Position numbers and translations under genes: made by a program. Source: Streptomyces aurantiogriseus (lineage in GTDB: Bacteria; Actinomycetota; Actinomycetes; Streptomycetales; Streptomycetaceae). Taken from it: 64,000 bases of DNA. The notes beneath the pieces are model-generated. The model was given only the letters and a program-made list of their open reading frames with translations, was not told the DNA's origin and made no database searches. Positions 1 to 7,336 of this stretch are shown one piece after another (position 1 is the first letter of the stretch; each line of letters begins with the position of its first letter). Location: NCBI RefSeq assembly GCF_014649375.1, contig NZ_BMSX01000032.1, forward strand, positions 32,328 through 96,327, given 5' to 3'.

Positions 1-882
1 CGCCTTGTCCTCGTGCGCCCACGCGTTGAAGGCGGCGAACACGGTCGACGGCGGGCAGGTCTGGTCCTCCAGGGCCACCGAGAAGAGGGCGGGAGCCGAG
101 CCGCGCGAGGCGAAGTGCACGCCGTCGAAGTACGACAGGGTGCGCAGCGCGTCCTGGGTGCGGCCGCGGTGCGTCTTGAGGAACAGGCCTATCTCGCGGT
201 ACGGGTGACGGTCCGTCAGCGTCGCCGCGCGCGGGAAGTCGCACAGGAACGGCACGTCCGGGGCGATCGCCACCAGGTCCGGCACCAGGCCGCCCACGGC
301 GATCGTGATGCCGCCGCCCTGGCTCGAGCCGATCGCCGCCGTCCGCGCCGCGTCGGTCAGCGGATGCGAGCGGGCCGCCTCGACGGCGCGCACGGCGTCG
401 GTGAAGACCCGGCGGTAGTAGTAGTGCTCGGGGGCGTCGATGCCCCGCGTCATGAAACCGGGGTACGCCGGCGCGCCGCCCACCGGGTCGGCGGTCGCGC
501 CGCCGCCACCCCAGGCGCTGCCCTGGCCGCGGGTGTCCATGATGAAGTGCGCCCGGCCCGTCGACGCCCACAGCAGGTGTTCGTGCGGCAGACCGCGGCC
601 GCCGCCGTAGCCGACGAACTCCACCACCAGTGGCAGCGGTTCCTCGGCCGCGGCGGGCAGCGTCAGCCAGGCCTTCACGGGGTGACCGCCGAACCCGGAG
701 AACGTCACGTCGTACACCTGCACGGTCGCGAGCCCCGTGTCGACCGGCTCGAAGCGCGCGTCCAGGTCGTGCTCGCGGGCCTCCTGGAGGGTCTTGGACC
801 AGAACGCGTCGAAGTCCTCCGGCTCGGTGGACGCGCTGCGGTATTCGTGGAGCTCCTCGAGGGACAGGTCGAACAGGGCCAT
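1..882 (-). CDS. Acetylxylan esterase / cephalosporin-C deacetylase family (AXE1), 3' end outside window
   Basis: The 294 visible residues look like an AXE1-family carbohydrate esterase (CE7, alpha/beta hydrolase), which removes acetyl groups from xylo-oligosaccharides or cephalosporin C. The start MALFDLSLEELHEYR is typical of the family. The nucleophile elbow GSSQGG places the catalytic serine near residue 187, and the RGQGSAWGGG oxyanion-side motif lies before it. The protein runs off the left edge just after DQTCPPSTVFAAFNAW, so the Asp is visible but the catalytic His is not. No signal peptide is seen, so it is probably cytoplasmic. The ATG at 882 begins the conserved N-terminus. With the GH115 and pentose genes further along, a role in hemicellulose use is a reasonable inference. 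Confidence 0.88.
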   Translation of the reverse strand, partial: MALFDLSLEELHEYRSASTEPEDFDAFWSKTLQEAREHDLDARFEPVDTGLATVQVYDVTFSGFGGHPVKAWLTLPAAAEEPLPLVVEFVGYGGGRGLPHEHLLWASTGRAHFIMDTRGQGSAWGGGGATADPVGGAPAYPGFMTRGIDAPEHYYYRRVFTDAVRAVEAARSHPLTDAARTAAIGSSQGGGITIAVGGLVPDLVAIAPDVPFLCDFPRAATLTDRHPYREIGLFLKTHRGRTQDALRTLSYFDGVHFASRGSAPALFSVALEDQTCPPSTVFAAFNAWAHEDKA

Positions 883-983
883 GAACAACCGCCTTTTGTT
901 AAGTGGCCGTACGAATGATCACACGGTACGTGGGGGGTGGGAGCGCCCGCCAGACCCCGTTCAGGCCATGGACGCGGGGGAGC

Positions 984-1568
984 TCACGCGCGGCGCCCGC
1001 TCCACTCCGGGCCCGTCCGCGCCCACTCCCGGTCCCACTCGGCGAGGCGGTGCCGCATCGCCACCCGGCGGACCACCGCGTGCCCGAGCAGCACCGTGAC
1101 GGCCGCGCCGCCCGCCGAGGAGACGCCCATGGTGACGGTGTGCTGCCACACCGCCGTGCCGTCCGCCGGCGGGCCGACGCTCCGCCCCCGTGCGTCGAAC
1201 CACACGTCGACCACATCGCCCTGGTGCGTACCGGCCGCGACCCGTGCGGTGGCCGTCCGCGTGCCCTGCCCCGGCTCCGTCCAGCGCACGGCCACCCGGT
1301 ACCAGTCATCCTGGCCGCCGTGCACCGTCGGCAGGGCGTCCGGCGGCCGGCCCACGACCTCGGCCCGCACGCGCTGCCGCTCCGCCCGCTGCTCGGCCGC
1401 CATCGCCCGCGCGTCGTCGTGGGCCCACCGGCCCACCAGGGCACCCGTCAGGGGCGCGCCCACCAGCAGCAGCACGGCGACCACCAGCGCCGTCCACGCC
1501 GCCACGACGTCCGACCGGCGCCGCAGAGGATTGCGCCGCCAGCGCCAGCCGCGCACCCGGGTTCGCAT
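984..1568 (-). CDS. Rv1733c-like membrane protein
   Basis: This 194-residue protein has two hydrophobic segments, near residues 25-48 (AWTALVVAVLLLVGAPLTG) and 145-165 (VTMGVSSAGGAAVTVLLGHAV). The roughly 100-residue loop between them carries the WYRVAVRWTEP and VDVWFDARG stretches typical of the actinobacterial Rv1733c family, whose function is unknown. The N-terminus is Arg-rich and probably cytoplasmic. I chose the ATG at 1568 because GAGGAGG lies 5 nt upstream; an in-frame GTG at 1604 would add 12 residues but has no comparable site. It stands alone, with the tandem repeat at 1671-1812 upstream of its start. Confidence 0.7.
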   Translation of the reverse strand: MRTRVRGWRWRRNPLRRRSDVVAAWTALVVAVLLLVGAPLTGALVGRWAHDDARAMAAEQRAERQRVRAEVVGRPPDALPTVHGGQDDWYRVAVRWTEPGQGTRTATARVAAGTHQGDVVDVWFDARGRSVGPPADGTAVWQHTVTMGVSSAGGAAVTVLLGHAVVRRVAMRHRLAEWDREWARTGPEWSGRRA

Positions 1569-1670
1569 GTCGACCTCCTCGCCGTCACGCGGACGAGTGC
1601 CCACATGGAGGAAATACCCCCGTTCGGGTGAGAACGTGCCATCTGGAAGCGGGCGGTGAGCGGCGCCCGT

Positions 1671-1812
1671 CGGTGGCGCAGGGCGACGACCGGCGACGGA
1701 GGGCGGCGAACGGTGGCGCAGAGCGCCGACCGGCGACGGAGGGCGGCGAACGGTGGCGCAGAGCGCCGACCGGCGACGGAGGGCGGCGAACGGTGGCGCA
1801 GGGCGGCGAACG
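1671..1812. repeat. 40-bp tandem repeat, three copies plus a partial
   Basis: An exactly 40-nt unit recurs at 1671, 1711 and 1751, with a shortened copy from 1791. The second and third units are identical; the first differs at a few bases. Each full copy of the main form holds the short inverted repeat GGCGC-AGA-GCGCC. The array lies between the end of the oxidoreductase gene at 1815 and the start of the gene at 1568. The period is not a multiple of three, so it is not a protein repeat. Confidence 0.9.
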
Positions 1813-1814
1813 GG

Positions 1815-2606
1815 TCAGCCGAAGCGCTCGATGCGGATCCGGTCCACCGGCTGCCCCGCCTCGACCAGCAGCCGCGACGCGTGCTCGGCGAACCCGTTGG
1901 ATCCGCACACGTACGCCTCCCAGCCGCCCGTCGGCCGCTCGGCGAGCAGCGGCGCCAGATGCGCGGCGGTCAGCCGGCCCACGGGCACGCCCGCGGGCGC
2001 GCTGCGGGTGAACACCGGCGTGGTCTCCGTGCCGTACTCGCGCGCGTAGATCAGCTCCTCCGGGCCCCGCGCGGACACCAGCAGCCGCAGCGGCACGGCA
2101 AGGCCCCGCGCCCGGTGGTGGCGCACCATCGACATCAGCGGGACGACCCCGGAACCGGCGCCGATCAGCAGCGCGGGCCGGTCGCCGGGCCAGGCGAAGA
2201 AGCCGCTGAGCGGGCCGCGTACCTCGACCTCGTCCCCGGGCTCGGCGACCGTGTGGAACCAGCCGGAGACCTCGCCGCCGGCCACGTGGTCCAGGGTCAG
2301 CTCGATGTGCCCGGAGTCGTCGGGTGCGGACGCGATCGAGTAGTGGCGCTGGGCCGTGTAGCCGTCCTGGGCGGTCAGCCGGAGCATCAGGTGCTGCCCC
2401 GGCAGATGCCCCGCCCACGCGGGGACCGCCAACCGGAAGGTGGCCGCGTGCGGGGTCTCGCGGCGGATCTCGGTGAGCGTGGCCGTCTGCCACACCGTCG
2501 CCGTCCCGCTGCTGACGGCGATGCGCCCGGGCACGGCGAACCGGGTCGGGGGAGTGAAGGCCGTCGGGGGAGCGAAGGCCGTCTGGGAAGTGGAGGTCTC
2601 AGTCAC
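1815..2606 (-). CDS. FNR-type FAD/NAD(P)H oxidoreductase (ferredoxin reductase-like)
   Basis: This 263-residue flavin reductase should move electrons between NAD(P)H and a partner protein through FAD. The FAD-binding beta-barrel spans about residues 30-130 with the RHYSIAS motif. The NAD(P)-binding domain follows, with GAGSGVVPLMSMVRHH near 145 and the C-terminal CGSNGFAEHASRLL helix. No 2Fe-2S domain is present, so it is the compact FNR type. The start is a GTG (ValThrGluThrSer) that overlaps the stop of the upstream molybdopterin protein gene by 8 nt, implying translational coupling. The pair probably forms one redox unit, with this protein as the electron-transfer partner of the molybdoenzyme. 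The N-terminal 25 residues are low-complexity. Confidence 0.85.
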   Translation of the reverse strand: MTETSTSQTAFAPPTAFTPPTRFAVPGRIAVSSGTATVWQTATLTEIRRETPHAATFRLAVPAWAGHLPGQHLMLRLTAQDGYTAQRHYSIASAPDDSGHIELTLDHVAGGEVSGWFHTVAEPGDEVEVRGPLSGFFAWPGDRPALLIGAGSGVVPLMSMVRHHRARGLAVPLRLLVSARGPEELIYAREYGTETTPVFTRSAPAGVPVGRLTAAHLAPLLAERPTGGWEAYVCGSNGFAEHASRLLVEAGQPVDRIRIERFG

Positions 2607-3204
2607 CGGAGTACCTCTGCTCCTCCCAGGGGTTGCCCCGCGCGTGGTAGCCGTTCTGCTCCCAGAAGCCGGGCTCGTCGTGGTCGAGCAGACGCAGGCC
2701 CGCGATCCACTTCGCGCTCTTCCAGAAGTACAGATGGGGCACCAGCAGCCGCGCCGGGCCGCCGTGCTCGGGAGCGAGGGGCGCGCCGTCGTACGCGAAG
2801 GCGATCCAGGCGCGCCCGCCGGTCAGATCCGCGAGCGGCAGGTTGGTGGTGTACCCGGTGTGGGAGTAGGCGACGACATGGGTCGCGGCGGCCTGCGGCC
2901 GGACCTCGTCCAGGAAGGCGTCCAGCGACACGCCCCCGAACCGCACGCCGAACTTCGACCAGCTGGTCACGCAGTGGATGTCGCCCTCGTACGCGGAGGC
3001 GGGCAGCGCGTGCGCCTGCTCCCAGTCCCAGGTGCGCGGCCGCTCGACCAGCCCGTCGATCCGGAAGGTCCAGTCGGCGGGCGCGAGGTCGGGGGTGACC
3101 TCCGCGGACAGCACGGGCCAGTCGTCGCCCGCGTCGTACTGACCGGGCGGCAGCCCCGGGTTGTCGACGCGGGGGCGTCCGGTGAAGCCTCGGGTGACGT
3201 TCAT
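2599..3204 (-). CDS. Sulfite oxidase-like molybdopterin oxidoreductase
   Basis: A 201-residue protein of the YedY/MsrP-like, sulfite-oxidase-fold group with a molybdopterin-binding domain only. The conserved HCVTSWSK segment (about residue 120) contains the cysteine that coordinates molybdenum. Later motifs SHTGYTTNLPL, GGPARLLVPHLYFWKSAKW and the C-terminal WEQNGYHARGNPW are characteristic of the soluble actinobacterial branch. There is no Tat signal, unlike MsrP, so it is probably cytoplasmic. The substrate is unknown. The gene leads a two-gene unit with the FNR-like reductase. The start is the ATG at 3204. Confidence 0.85.
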   Translation of the reverse strand: MNVTRGFTGRPRVDNPGLPPGQYDAGDDWPVLSAEVTPDLAPADWTFRIDGLVERPRTWDWEQAHALPASAYEGDIHCVTSWSKFGVRFGGVSLDAFLDEVRPQAAATHVVAYSHTGYTTNLPLADLTGGRAWIAFAYDGAPLAPEHGGPARLLVPHLYFWKSAKWIAGLRLLDHDEPGFWEQNGYHARGNPWEEQRYSGD

Positions 3205-3224
3205 GTGGGTCCAGCGTGAGCGTG

Positions 3225-3295
3225 ACGATCGTTTACGCCGTCAACCGTACGGGGCCGCCGGCCGTGCTCTCCGCCGGGGCGGCCCCACGATCGTT
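3225..3295. promoter_or_regulatory. Paired ACGATCGT palindromes in a divergent promoter region
   Basis: ACGATCGTT occurs at 3225-3233 and again at 3287-3295, 62 bp apart, within the 200-bp gap between the molybdopterin oxidoreductase (minus) and the quinone reductase remnant (plus). Each contains the self-complementary 8-mer ACGATCGT. Position and duplication suggest regulator sites. No regulator gene lies next to them, and this is inference from pattern only. Confidence 0.35.
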
Positions 3296-3404
3296 AAGCC
3301 CGTATGAACTCTCCAGCGCCCCGGGAATAGCCGCCCGTCGCTCCCCCCTTGCAGCAGTCGTTGCGGACCCGGTGGTCCGGCGGCAGCGAAGGAAAGGGGA
3401 AGCA

Positions 3405-3710
3405 ATGCCGAAGGCTGATGTCTTCACGCGGTACGGCGGTCCGGAGACCGAGGCGCTCATCGACGTGGACCGGCCCCGTCCCGGGCCCGGCCAGGTGCTC
3501 GTGGCGGTGCGCGCGGCGGGGGTGAACCCCGTCGACTGGAAGCTGCGCACGGGCTACCGACGCCCCGGCGAGACCGGGGAGCGCGTCTTCCCCTCGGTCC
3601 TCGGCAACGAGGTCGCGGGCGTCGTCGAGGAGACCGGCGAGGCCCTGCGCGAGATCGAGGACGGCCAGGCCCGGGGCAAGGTCGTGATCGAGATCGGAGC
3701 CGCGATATGA
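3405..3710 (+). pseudogene. NADPH:quinone reductase (MDR family) with internal deletion
   Basis: The 101-residue reading frame starts as a medium-chain dehydrogenase/reductase GroES-like domain (VFTRYGGPETEALIDVDRP, then AAGVNPVDWKLRTGYRR and FPSVLGNEVAGVVEETGEA). It then jumps to residues that normally sit at the extreme C-terminus of this family (IEDGQARGKVVIEI). About 200 residues, including the whole nucleotide-binding Rossmann domain, are missing, and the reading frame is kept. A good ribosome site (GGAAAGGGGA) precedes the ATG at 3405. The product cannot be a working reductase. The GNAT gene overlaps its stop by 4 nt (ATGA), so the remnant may survive as a translated leader. Confidence 0.75.
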
Positions 3711-4753
3711 GCCACGCAGCACCCGGGCCCACGCCCACGCCGGCGTCCGGGCCGAGGCCCACGCCCGCGTCGGCGTCCGGGCTCGCTGCGGTGTCCGCGT
3801 CCCGGTCCGCGCCCGGTCCCGTGTCCGTGTCCCGGTCCGTGTCTGCTCCCGCGCCTGGGCACGCCGCCGCGTCCGGTCTCGCCTCCGCGTCCGGGTCCGC
3901 ACCCGGGCCCGCGTCCCGGTCCGCGTCTGCCCCCGCCTCCGGGCCCGCGCCAGCTGCTGCTTCCGCGTCCGTGCCCGACCCCGCGTCCCAGTTCGCGTCT
4001 GCTTCCGCGTCCGTGCCCGACTCCGCGTCCGCCTCCGCGTCCCGGCACGTCCTCGACAACCCCGCCCTCGCCTCCCTCACCGGCCCGCACGCCCGGTTCG
4101 CCGAGCGTCGGGGTCGGGTGCTGCGCTATCCCGTCGACGTGTCTCCCTGGCTGGCCCTGCCCGACGAGCCGGACGCCCGCGACTGGGCGGATCTCGCGGC
4201 GCTCGCCGGGCCGGGAGCGGAGGTTGCGTTGCCCGGGTTCCGGGGGGAGGTCCCGTCGGACTGGGAGATCACCCTGCGCATCGAGGGCGTGCAGTTCGTG
4301 GACGACGGGCTGGCCGCCGCACCGGACCCGGAGGCGGTCCGCCTCGGTTCCGCCGACGTCCCCGAGATGCTCGACCTGGTCGCCCGCACCCAGCCCGGCC
4401 CCTTCGAGCCCCGCACCATTGAGCTCGGCACCTACCTCGGCATCCGCCGCGACGGCGCCCTCGTCGCCATGGCGGGCGAACGCCTTCACCCGCCCGGCTG
4501 GACCGAGATCAGCGCGGTCTGCACCGACCCCGCCGTCCGTGGCCAGGGCCTCGCCACCCGCCTGATCCTCGCCGTCGCCCACGGCATCCGCGCACGCGGC
4601 GAGATCCCCTTCCTCCACACCGGCGCCGCCAACACCAACGCCATCCGCCTCTACGAGTCGCTGGGCTTCCGCCTGCGCCGCAGGACGGCGTTCCTCGCGG
4701 CCCGCGTTCCGCAGCGGCTGGGGGAGGGGCGGGAGACGGTGTCGGTGGGGTGA
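3707..4753 (+). CDS. GNAT acetyltransferase with long Ser/Ala/Pro-rich N-terminal tail
   Basis: A 348-residue protein. Residues from about 113 onward form a GNAT (FR47-like) N-acetyltransferase: the pre-domain HARFAERRGRVLRYP, then TQPGPFEPRTIELG, the acetyl-CoA-binding region AVCTDPAVRGQGLATRL (R/Q-x-x-G-x-G/A loop), and ANTNAIRLYESLGFR at the C-terminus. It would acetylate a small amine or protein N-terminus; the substrate is unknown. The first 110 residues are an expanded low-complexity tract of Ser-Ala, Pro and Gly from repeated GCGTCC/GCCCGC-like triplets, which is odd for this family. The start codon overlaps the upstream stop (ATGA). The native start may lie nearer the folded domain, but no ATG/GTG with a good ribosome site is visible there. 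Confidence 0.8.
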   Translation: MSHAAPGPTPTPASGPRPTPASASGLAAVSASRSAPGPVSVSRSVSAPAPGHAAASGLASASGSAPGPASRSASAPASGPAPAAASASVPDPASQFASASASVPDSASASASRHVLDNPALASLTGPHARFAERRGRVLRYPVDVSPWLALPDEPDARDWADLAALAGPGAEVALPGFRGEVPSDWEITLRIEGVQFVDDGLAAAPDPEAVRLGSADVPEMLDLVARTQPGPFEPRTIELGTYLGIRRDGALVAMAGERLHPPGWTEISAVCTDPAVRGQGLATRLILAVAHGIRARGEIPFLHTGAANTNAIRLYESLGFRLRRRTAFLAARVPQRLGEGRETVSVG

Positions 4754-4793
4754 AGTCCGACCCGGTCACGGCCGGAAAAAGCGGTTACCCGTA

Positions 4794-5378
4794 ATGCCGC
4801 ACGGTGCGAGACTGCCGGGCATGCCACGACCGGACCTCTCCGACCTCGACCACTTGCGGGAGATCGAGCGCCTCGCCCGGGCGGTCAGGGACGCGGCCGA
4901 GACCGAGGACTCGCTGACCTACGGAAGTGATCCGGAGGAGGCGACGCAGGTGCAGCGGGCCGTGAACGCCCTGGCCCGCGCACTGCGTCACCACCACTTC
5001 CCCGGCGACGGCTGCCTGCCCGATGAGGAGGACAGGCCCACCGTCCGCCTCGTGGGCGTGGTGGTCCTGCGCCCCTCTGTGATGCCCGCGGGAACGGAGG
5101 AGACGTACGAGGAGGCATGCGCACGCCTCGGGTTGGAACCCCGCGCCGAGGGCTGGGCGCTGTGGAACACCTGGGGCGACGGCGGCGCGCCGGTCACCTT
5201 GGCGGTCTCAGCGGTCGACACGACGGACGGACTCCTCGCGAACTGGGCGCGCGGCCGGGCCGTCTACCCGGTGACCCCGGTGCCCTCCCAGATCGCCGCT
5301 GTCCGGCAGGGCTGGACCGGTCCGATGACGTTCTCGCCGCTCGGCGTGGCGAAGCTCGGACTCATGGGGTTGCCGTAG
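4794..5378 (+). CDS. Hypothetical protein
   Basis: A 194-residue protein I do not recognise. It begins with a charged helical stretch (LSDLDHLREIERLARAVRD) and acidic segments, and continues with a mixed alpha/beta region including RLVGVVVLRPSV and EGWALWNTWGDGGAP. No transmembrane segment, signal peptide or cysteine motif is seen, so it is probably cytoplasmic. Two starts are possible: ATG at 4794 or ATG at 4821 (MPRPDLSDLDH), neither with a strong ribosome site. GC3 bias is normal for the region, supporting real coding. It follows the GNAT gene on the same strand after 40 nt. Confidence 0.55.
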   Translation: MPHGARLPGMPRPDLSDLDHLREIERLARAVRDAAETEDSLTYGSDPEEATQVQRAVNALARALRHHHFPGDGCLPDEEDRPTVRLVGVVVLRPSVMPAGTEETYEEACARLGLEPRAEGWALWNTWGDGGAPVTLAVSAVDTTDGLLANWARGRAVYPVTPVPSQIAAVRQGWTGPMTFSPLGVAKLGLMGLP

Positions 5379-5586
5379 TGGCGCATCAGGTCGCCACGGC
5401 CTCGGAGTCCGCCAGTTGGGGTAGGGTGGCGGCCGGCTGCGGAGGTCCCCAGCCGTGAGCGACCCGAGGGGGTGAGACCCATTACCGCAGTGTCAGGTCG
5501 GGTGCTCTCACCTCAGAACGGCGCGGAACGCCGCCGGTAGGCGACCGCGAGAGCGCCCTTCGGCTCCCGAAAGGCTCTCGGCTTCC

Positions 5587-6429
5587 ATGCCCTCACTGTT
5601 CCCCTCATCCTCCTCCTCTCCCTTCCCTTTTCCTTCCTCCTCTCCCTCTTCCTCGTCCTCTCCTTCCCGTGACGCCGTCGTCGCCGCGCTGCGCGCCGCC
5701 GGGTGCGTCTTCGCCGAGGACGAGGCGGAGTTGATGCTCGCCACCGCCCGTACACCGGACGAGCTCGCCGCGATGGTGGAGCGCCGTGTGGCCGGTCTGC
5801 CCCTTGAACTCGTCGTCGGCTGGGCGGAGTTCCACGGACTGCGCGTCGTCGTCGAACCGGGCGTCTTCGTGCCCCGCCGCCGCACCGAGTTCCTCGTCAC
5901 GCAGGCGCTCGCCCACGCCCCGCACGCGTCCGTCGTCGTGGACCTGTGCTGCGGCTCGGGCGCGGTCGGCGCGGCCCTGGCCGCAGCGCTCGGCCAAGTC
6001 GAGCTGCACGCCGCCGACATCGACCCGGCCGCGGTGCGCTGCGCCCGCCGCAATGTGTCCCCCCACGGCGGACACGTCCACGCGGGCGACCTGTTCGAGG
6101 CACTCCCCGGCCGGCTGCGCGGCCGTGTCGACATCCTGGCCGCCAACGTGCCGTACGTCCCCACCGGCGAGGTCCCCCTGCTGCCCGCAGAGGCACGTGA
6201 CCACGAGCCCCTCACTGCCCTCGACGGAGGCGCCGACGGACTCGATGTGCTGCGCCGGGTCGCCGCCGGGGCGGCGCGGTGGCTCGCGCCCGGCGGCTGC
6301 CTCCTCGTCGAGACCAGCGAACGTCAGGCACCGGACGCCGTCGAGGCGTTCACCCGCGGCGGCCTGACGACCCGTCTGGCCGTGGACGAGGAGCTGTACG
6401 CCCACGTGGTGATCGGGACCAGGGGGTAG
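5587..6429 (+). CDS. PrmC/HemK-like protein N5-glutamine methyltransferase
   Basis: A 280-residue S-adenosylmethionine methyltransferase of the putative N5-glutamine methyltransferase group, related to PrmC, which modifies the GGQ glutamine of release factors. PRRRTEFLV leads into SAM motif I (VVDLCCGSGAVGAAL, about residue 118) and the acidic ribose-binding turn (HAADIDPAAVRCARRN). The catalytic NPPY motif appears as NVPY (ANVPYVPTGEVPLLP), a known variant in actinobacterial paralogues; it may point to a different target. The N-terminus is a Ser/Pro/Phe low-complexity tract from CCTCCT-type repeats, and the helical substrate domain is short. It is probably not the housekeeping prmC. An imperfect hairpin at about 5550-5581 precedes the start. 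Confidence 0.75.
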   Translation: MPSLFPSSSSSPFPFPSSSPSSSSSPSRDAVVAALRAAGCVFAEDEAELMLATARTPDELAAMVERRVAGLPLELVVGWAEFHGLRVVVEPGVFVPRRRTEFLVTQALAHAPHASVVVDLCCGSGAVGAALAAALGQVELHAADIDPAAVRCARRNVSPHGGHVHAGDLFEALPGRLRGRVDILAANVPYVPTGEVPLLPAEARDHEPLTALDGGADGLDVLRRVAAGAARWLAPGGCLLVETSERQAPDAVEAFTRGGLTTRLAVDEELYAHVVIGTRG

Positions 6430-6432
6430 GAG

Positions 6433-7104
6433 TCAGGTCGTGGCGCCGCTGCCCGAGGGGCTGGGCGAGCGGTCGTCGCGGCCCCACGGCCCGTGCCCCG
6501 GGAAGCCGAACCGCCGGTCACCCGGGGCCTTGTCCTCGAACGTGCCGGACAGGACACGCTCGGCCGTCCGCGTGTCACCGGATCGGGACCCGGCGACGTA
6601 CACGGTGTCGCCCTTCTTCAGGGCGTCCGCCCCGGAGGTGGAGTCGCCGTCGGCGAAGACCTTCGTGTCCTTGGTCACCGTCCATGTCCACGAGGTGCCG
6701 TCCTCACTCCTGACGGTCACCCGGTCGCCGTCGGTCTCCTCGACGGTGCCCCGCTGCCAGCTCCGGACGACCCACTCGCCGGTGTCCCGGTCCTTCACGG
6801 TCGCCTCGCCGTGCACGCCCTCGCCGCCGAAGCGTGACCACGGGCCGCCGCGGCCCTGCCGGTCGCCGGGCCCGTCCTGGGACGCCGAGGCCGACGGGGA
6901 CGCGCCGGGCGCGGCGTCGGAGGAGCCTCCCGAGGTCGCGGCGTACGCGACGGTGCCGCCGAGCGCCAGCACGGCCACGGTCGTGGCCGCGATCACAGCG
7001 CGCCCGCGGGCCGACCGCCGCTGCCACAGCGCGCGCAGTGACGTGCGCTCCGGTTCCTCTCCGCCCGGGCCCGAGAGCACCTCGACCTCTTCCGGGTCGT
7101 CCAT
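6433..7104 (-). CDS. Single-pass membrane protein with DUF5666-like extracellular domain
   Basis: A 223-residue protein with a short acidic cytoplasmic N-terminus (MDDPEEVEVL), Arg-rich stop-transfer residues, one transmembrane helix near residues 37-57 (VIAATTVAVLALGGTVAYA) and a Gly/Ser/Pro linker. The extracytoplasmic domain repeats short beta motifs (WVVRSWQRGTVEETDGDRV, DGTSWTWTV, LKKGDTVYVAG). These resemble DUF5666-type small beta domains, which have no known reaction. The C-terminus is disordered. The stop lies 3 nt from the stop of the convergent methyltransferase gene. Confidence 0.6.
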   Translation of the reverse strand: MDDPEEVEVLSGPGGEEPERTSLRALWQRRSARGRAVIAATTVAVLALGGTVAYAATSGGSSDAAPGASPSASASQDGPGDRQGRGGPWSRFGGEGVHGEATVKDRDTGEWVVRSWQRGTVEETDGDRVTVRSEDGTSWTWTVTKDTKVFADGDSTSGADALKKGDTVYVAGSRSGDTRTAERVLSGTFEDKAPGDRRFGFPGHGPWGRDDRSPSPSGSGATT

Positions 7105-7336
7105 GACCCCTCACTCTCCTCAGCCTCGGGGGAACACGCCTTGCTGTGATTGTGTGAGGCGCCCGGTAAGGAACGGGTAATGGCCAGCTGTGAGTTTCTG
7201 TCCCACCGGTCCGGGCCGCGAAGACGTCGTTCCCCCGGGCCACGAGTGGGGCCAGGGGGGAACGACGTCACGCGGCGCCCCGCGTAAGCCGACTGTGTCG
7301 ACAGAACTGTCCGGGGCTGTGCGCGGCTGCGCCCTT

